From NCBI GenBank assembly GCA_031278965.1, contig JAITJJ010000116.1, positions 1-9,433 on the forward strand: 9,433 nucleotides of DNA. The letters are read 5' to 3'. Positions 6,413 through 9,433 of the stretch are shown piece after piece (the stretch's first letter is position 1; every line of letters begins with the position of its first letter). Both the position numbers and the translations under genes were made by a program. This stretch comes from Deferribacteraceae bacterium. Lineage in GTDB: Bacteria; Chrysiogenota; Deferribacteres; Deferribacterales; JAISNW01. The notes under the pieces are model-generated. The model did not search any database. It was not told the DNA's origin and saw only the letters and a program-made list of their open reading frames with translations.

Positions 6413-8172
6413 GGGGAAACCCGCAAATCCTTTAAAACAAGCTGGGGTTTGGGGATATTATTATAGGTGTTATAGGTGAGGGAGTAGAGAATATCAAAGC
6501 GGTCGTGAGTGGTTAGAATATCTTTATAAGAGCGCATATTATATCCTATGGCATCCAAGGCAATCCCGTCTTTATGGAAAATACACTTTGCATGTTTTTT
6601 GGGATCATCCCGTCCCACAAAGGCGACTTTCCCCAATCTGCGGACACCGCTTGTTATAAATACCGGCTGACGGTTGGCTTCTCCAAACGGTTCAAGGTTC
6701 ATAAGGGCATCCATAAAGCTGTTGTTTATCTCGCGGGGCGGCAGCACCGCATCCACATAGAGCGCCGGAAAAAAATCCTCCTGCTTCAGAGCGTTCTTGA
6801 CGGCGGCGTCAAAGCGTTCCGCAAACTCCCTCCCTTTTTCCGCTTTCAGCTTGACCCCCGCCGCATATTTGTGCCCGCCGAAGGAGATAAAGATGTCCGA
6901 TATGGATGACAGGGCTTCATACAGGTTGAAAGCGGGGATACTGCGGGCGGAGCCTTTCAGCACCCCGTTATCCTCCGAAAGGATTACGGCGGGTTTAAAA
7001 TATCTCTCCACAACCCGGCTTGCCACTATTCCAAGCACCCCGGGATGCCACTTTGGAGAATAGAGCACAAAACCGCCCCTTGAAGCGAGGGAGTCTCTTT
7101 CTATCCTTTCAAATACTTCGTTTAATATCTGATTTTCCAACTCATGGCGAAAGTGGTTTTCCCGGTTCAACTCCCTTGCTATTGCCGCCGCCTCTTCCCT
7201 GTCGTTTGCGATTAAGAGATCCACCCCGCGGTATGAATCCCCCAGCCTCCCCACCGCATTTATTCTGGGGGCAAGGGCAAAGGCGATGTGATTGGAGGAA
7301 AATTGAACGTTGTCAATCCCCGCAACCTTTTTAAGCTCATCAATCCCAACGCGTGCCCCTGTTGCTAAAATTTTTAAGCCGTGCACGACCATAATCCTGT
7401 TTTCACCGTGCAGAGGCATAACGTCCGCCACAGTGCCGAGGGCTACTATATCTAAAAACTGTTTAAGGTTGGGGAGCTCGCCTCTGAACTCCGGATCGCC
7501 CCTTAAAACACGGCGGACAGCGCAGCAGAGTTTAAAGGCGACGCCCACCCCCGCAAGCATCTTAAAAGGATACGGATCATCTTTGCGCATGGGGTTTATC
7601 ACCGCTAACGCCGCTGGAATTTCATCTCCCGCAAAGTGGTGATCAGTGATTATAACGTCCATACCGGCTTCAGCGGCGGCAGCGGTTTCCTTAAAAGCCG
7701 AAATGCCGCAGTCCACAGTTACAAGGAGTTTTATCCCCTTTTGGGCTATCTCTCTGATGGAATCAATATTTAAGCCGTAACCCTCCTCCAAGCGGTTCGG
7801 GATATAATATTCGGCAGTAATTCCAAGAGATCTTAAGAACAGATACATAAGAGAGGTTGAGGTGATCCCGTCCACGTCATAGTCGCCGTAAATACATATG
7901 GGTTCTTTGCGTTTAACTGCCGCCGCAAGGCGTTCCGCCCCTTTTTTCATATCCTTCATGAGGAACGGGTCAAGGGTAGATGCAAGGGAGTTTTCAAAAA
8001 AGGTGCGAACCAGATTGGGTTCGCCGATTCCCCTCTTAACAAGGAGTTCCGCAAGGGCTGCGGGGATTGAGAGAGCTTTAGAAAGCCGTGTCACCTTCCC
8101 AACGTCCGCCGCCTCATACACCCATTTATAGCGCTGGCTTAGGAATTCTCTCCTCTTACCAGATTCCAACAT
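6409..8172 (-). CDS. recJ: Single-stranded-DNA-specific exonuclease RecJ
   Basis: This 587-residue 5'-3' ssDNA exonuclease acts in RecF-pathway recombination, mismatch repair and base excision repair. The DHH-phosphoesterase core is clear: IYGDYDVDG at 94-102 (motif I), VTVDCG at 151-156 (motif II), ITDHH at 175-179 (motif III) and ALGTVADVMPL at 244-254 (motif IV). These supply the Asp and His metal ligands. They are followed by APRINAVGRLG at 301-311, WHPGVLGIVASR at 375-386, GSARS at 407-411 and the DHHA1 signature FGGHKYAAG at 431-439, with a C-terminal OB-type domain to the end. Length matches E. coli RecJ (577). The start at ATG 8172 lies inside the end of the upstream small gene (34-base overlap), and no clear Shine-Dalgarno precedes it, so coupling or a slightly different start is possible. 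The stop overlaps the rsh start by four bases. Confidence 0.96.
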   Translation of the reverse strand: MLESGKRREFLSQRYKWVYEAADVGKVTRLSKALSIPAALAELLVKRGIGEPNLVRTFFENSLASTLDPFLMKDMKKGAERLAAAVKRKEPICIYGDYDVDGITSTSLMYLFLRSLGITAEYYIPNRLEEGYGLNIDSIREIAQKGIKLLVTVDCGISAFKETAAAAEAGMDVIITDHHFAGDEIPAALAVINPMRKDDPYPFKMLAGVGVAFKLCCAVRRVLRGDPEFRGELPNLKQFLDIVALGTVADVMPLHGENRIMVVHGLKILATGARVGIDELKKVAGIDNVQFSSNHIAFALAPRINAVGRLGDSYRGVDLLIANDREEAAAIARELNRENHFRHELENQILNEVFERIERDSLASRGGFVLYSPKWHPGVLGIVASRVVERYFKPAVILSEDNGVLKGSARSIPAFNLYEALSSISDIFISFGGHKYAAGVKLKAEKGREFAERFDAAVKNALKQEDFFPALYVDAVLPPREINNSFMDALMNLEPFGEANRQPVFITSGVRRLGKVAFVGRDDPKKHAKCIFHKDGIALDAIGYNMRSYKDILTTHDRFDILYSLTYNTYNNIPKPQLVLKDLRVSP

Positions 8173-8489
8173 AAATTATACCGAAAAATGTTAAACAGAC
8201 ATGCTCTGTAAGGCTCAATCCCTTTTTCTAAAACGAAATCCGCTCTGCGCGGGTCGGATAATTTTTCCAGATCACTTTTAGAAACGATCTGAGTTCTTAT
8301 CGGCTCGCCGTCCGGGGTATAAATAGTCAAACGGAACTCTTCCACAGAGGAGAGTATCCAAAGATTTATTAACATTGAAAGCACCACAAGCGCAAAAACC
8401 GTATACCAAGCATAAAGAAATCTGCCGGTGAATATGCGGTTGATGGACTTCTTCTTTATCTTGCCTTGCAGCGTCAGCTTATCTGCCAC
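8139..8489 (-). CDS. Single-pass membrane protein of unknown function upstream of recJ
   Basis: I do not recognise this 116-residue protein. It has a basic N-terminus (KLTLQGKIKKKSINRIFTGR), one hydrophobic segment at about residues 25-47 (YAWYTVFALVVLSMLINLWILSS) and a polar C-terminal part with TPDGEPIRTQIVSKSDLEKLSD. By the positive-inside rule the short tail faces the cytoplasm and about 68 residues lie outside it. Two cysteines (in RACLFN and NLCWN) sit near the C-terminus. There is no lipobox or signal peptidase I site, so it reads as a signal anchor. It starts at GTG 8489 with AAGGAG five bases upstream. The gene overlaps recJ by 34 bases on the same strand and heads the recJ-rsh unit, which supports it being real. 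A link to RecJ or ppGpp function is only guilt by association. Confidence 0.75.
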   Translation of the reverse strand: MADKLTLQGKIKKKSINRIFTGRFLYAWYTVFALVVLSMLINLWILSSVEEFRLTIYTPDGEPIRTQIVSKSDLEKLSDPRRADFVLEKGIEPYRACLFNIFRYNLCWNLVRGENS

Positions 8490-8494
8490 ATTAG

Positions 8495-8500
8495 CTCCTT
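8495..8500 (-). promoter_or_regulatory. Ribosome binding site of the small membrane protein gene
   Basis: AAGGAG on the minus strand, five bases before GTG 8489. It fixes this start: an ATG overlapping the GTG (8491-8489) is in another frame that stops after five codons. Confidence 0.7.
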
Positions 8501-8539
8501 TTTTAGCGTTATATAATATAATAAGCTAGAATAAAAAAG

Positions 8540-8569
8540 ATCTCCCGTCAAGTCATATCTCCCATCAAG
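8540..8569. repeat. Direct repeat pair upstream of the recJ operon
   Basis: ATCTCCCGTCAAG at 8540-8552 and ATCTCCCATCAAG at 8557-8569 match at 12 of 13 bases with a 17-base period. On the minus strand each copy reads CTTGAYGGGAGAT, so each contains a -35-like TTGAYG facing the recJ operon. They lie about 50-80 bases upstream of the GTG at 8489, a position where tandem regulator sites would fit. No known binding motif is recognised. Confidence 0.5.
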
Positions 8570-8590
8570 AAAAGATAAATGGAAACAGCG

Positions 8591-8658
8591 GAAGCAGAAT
8601 TTTTTAAACTCTTCATATGATAGGGGAAGTTGTAAAAAATAAAGCCCTCTTCTGCTTC
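8591..8658. repeat. Large imperfect palindrome
   Basis: GAAGCAGAA 8591-8599 is the exact reverse complement of TTCTGCTTC 8650-8658. Directly inside, TTTTTTA 8600-8606 pairs with TAAAAAA 8633-8639, leaving a 10-base bulge (8640-8649) on one side. AACTCTTC and GGGAAGTT can pair imperfectly further in. The whole 68 bases could fold as a long hairpin on either strand. It could be a remnant of a small mobile element, part of a non-coding RNA or a bidirectional termination structure; none of these is proven. Confidence 0.5.
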
Positions 8659-8678
8659 TTCACAGCCAGATACAGACC

Positions 8679-8782
8679 GTTTCCGTCCCTTGCTGGGATT
8701 AGTTTTAAAAAGGAAGTTGGAAACGACCAACGCTGTGGAGGGTAAGTTTCCGTCCCCTGTCGGGGGCAAATCCAACTAAAAT
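8679..8782 (-). CRISPR. Possible two-repeat CRISPR remnant
   Basis: GTTTCCGTCCC occurs at 8679-8689 and again at 8746-8756, exactly 67 bases apart. Over the first 20 bases the copies agree at 16 positions, and both continue into a hairpin: TCCC 8686-8689 with GGGA 8695-8698, and CCCC 8754-8757 with GGGG 8762-8765. Read on the minus strand the copies end in GGGACGGAAAC, with an internal CCC..GGG stem, a form typical of many CRISPR repeats ending in GAAAC. A 67-base period fits a repeat of about 37 plus a spacer of about 30 (8716-8745). Against this: the 5' halves of the two repeats hardly agree, there are only two copies, and no cas gene is in the window. It could equally be an unrelated hairpin repeat. 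Confidence 0.35.
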
Positions 8783-8860
8783 ACAGTTGATCTCATTTTG
8801 ATCATAAATTCATCAATATTTAATAGCCAGAGATTCATTCTTTCCTTTAAATCCAGTCAC

Positions 8861-8872
8861 TTAGGCGCCTAA
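8861..8872. repeat. Perfect 12-base palindrome across the repressor stop codon
   Basis: TTAGGCGCCTAA is its own reverse complement and contains the TAG stop (8871-8869) of the repressor frame. It may be chance or a dimeric protein-binding site. Confidence 0.4.
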
Positions 8873-9433
8873 TATGTGCAAAATGAACCCAAAATACGCC
8901 CAACAATCCGGACTTCATTAACAGTTTCCCCAGTGAGTATAATTGATTCATAGGCAGGGTTCCTTGAGATAAGGCGCATCCCGTTCGGTATCTTCTGAAT
9001 ATCTTTTATCAGCAGCGTATTACGCCAACGGATAAGGTATGTAGCTTCCACACTTAGCATCGTTTCATTGAAGTTTACAAGAATGCCGTCCCCTCCTTTT
9101 ATATATAGGTACATACTATCACCCTTGGCAAACAAAATTGCAATGTCGTCAGCGGTTTTAAGCTTAAACATAGTTGGAGGGAGATAATAGGTGCCATCTG
9201 GAGAACAATCTAAAATATCTGCACCCGTTCCTGCAAGAGGAGTAATATGGTGATAGTAAGGGACAGAAATATAGTTCCCTTTGATTACAGTTCTTGCTTT
9301 TTCCCCAACAATTTCATCTTTAGTCATACTGCCGTTCTCAGTTAAAAGCCGGCCCTCCGAAACATCGAATGATTTAGCTATATTATCATTGGTATGCTAG
9401 GGGTGCTTTTACCATACTCCCAGTTTTGAACCG
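8869..9433 (-). pseudogene. Phage-type repressor with S24 (LexA-like) domain, frameshifted in the HTH region
   Basis: The minus strand encodes the C-terminal peptidase domain of a CI/LexA-type repressor. Counting from the in-frame ATG at 9327 (152 codons), LAGTGAD at 31-37 holds an Ala-Gly pair of the cleavage-site type, AKGDSM at 67-72 gives the catalytic Ser71, GGDGILV follows, and Lys108 (in LLIKDI) is the likely partner lysine. Upstream, the same frame continues IAKSFDVSEGRLLTENGS, the usual end of an HTH_3 domain, but hits a stop at 9399-9397. The preceding part, QNWEYGKSTPSIPMI, matches the family just before this but lies in another frame (codons from 9431), which hits TAG at 9380-9378. 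One missing base around 9380-9389 explains both. No Shine-Dalgarno sits before ATG 9327, so an HTH-less product is doubtful. A sequencing error is the alternative. The 5' end lies beyond the window. Confidence 0.8.

Larger units (their letters stand above)
8490..8868. other. Gene-free, repeat-rich intergenic region
   Basis: These 379 bases separate the recJ operon from the phage-type repressor. I see no credible gene; a 75-codon frame on the minus strand (8775-8548) has a TTG start without a ribosome binding site and runs through the repeats. The region is much richer in A+T than the flanking housekeeping genes. Reading rightward it holds a very AT-rich stretch at 8509-8525, two direct repeats, a large palindrome and two CRISPR-like repeats, each listed separately. 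The promoter for the leftward unit should lie here: a TTGACG occurs on the minus strand at 8551-8546, but the hexamer 17 bases downstream (TAGCTT) is a poor -10, so I cannot fix a promoter. Confidence 0.7.

Noticed and set aside
5939..6466. Plus-strand frame of 175 codons opposite rsh
   Set aside because: It is a shadow of the rsh hydrolase domain, with no family resemblance of its own.
8175..8180. TATAAT on the minus strand just before the recJ ATG, as a promoter
   Set aside because: It lies within the upstream coding sequence, only two bases before the recJ start codon, and has no -35 at 16-18 bases; a leaderless start is possible but unsupported.
8548..8775. 75-codon minus-strand frame in the intergenic region
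   Set aside because: It has a TTG start without a ribosome binding site, runs through the hairpin repeats, and has no recognisable content.
8490..9433. tRNA-based prophage attachment site in the accessory stretch
   Set aside because: I found no tRNA cloverleaf and no direct repeat long enough to be an att core within the window.

Overview
The window carries ordinary bacterial chromosomal housekeeping genes from 1 to about 8490, then a roughly 940-base accessory stretch. The organism is most likely a Gram-negative bacterium of about 50% GC. It has a periplasmic-type methionine-binding protein with a cleavable signal peptide, an exported MltB-type murein transglycosylase and a bifunctional-type RelA/SpoT protein. 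A Desulfobacterota/Deferribacterota-like lineage would fit, but the sequence alone does not fix the phylum. Non-ATG starts are common (GTG for metQ, rluB, rsh and the small membrane gene; TTG for mltB), and genes overlap or nearly touch.

Plus strand, 1-4266: a compact series metN (3' end) - metI - metQ - mltB - scpB - rluB. It combines a D/L-methionine ABC importer with a lytic transglycosylase, the ScpB subunit of the SMC-ScpAB condensin and a 23S/16S rRNA pseudouridine synthase. Gaps are 9 bases or less, or genes overlap (metQ/mltB 14, mltB/scpB 1, scpB/rluB 4), so one transcript is likely. A hairpin followed by five T lies inside the last codons of rluB and may end it.

Minus strand, 8489-4274: a second compact unit reads leftward: a GTG-started 116-residue single-pass membrane protein of unknown function, recJ (ssDNA exonuclease) and rsh (ppGpp synthetase/hydrolase). 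It converges on rluB with 7 bases between the stop codons.

8490-8868 has no credible gene but is rich in repeats: two 13-base direct copies near the presumed recJ-operon promoter, a large imperfect palindrome, and two copies of a hairpin-containing CRISPR-like repeat spaced 67 bases apart. Next to it, 8869-9433 (minus) is the 3' part of a phage-type S24/LexA-like repressor. Its HTH portion is in a different frame from the peptidase portion, so it looks like a frameshifted prophage remnant, cut by the window edge.

The least expected item in the housekeeping part is a palindrome-dense stretch of about 230 bases (1859-2091), read in frame inside mltB between the signal peptide and the catalytic domain. 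It looks like a small palindromic element captured by the gene. I see no complete novel defence or biosynthetic system here. The candidates worth following are the mltB element, the CRISPR-like repeat pair and the broken repressor beside it.
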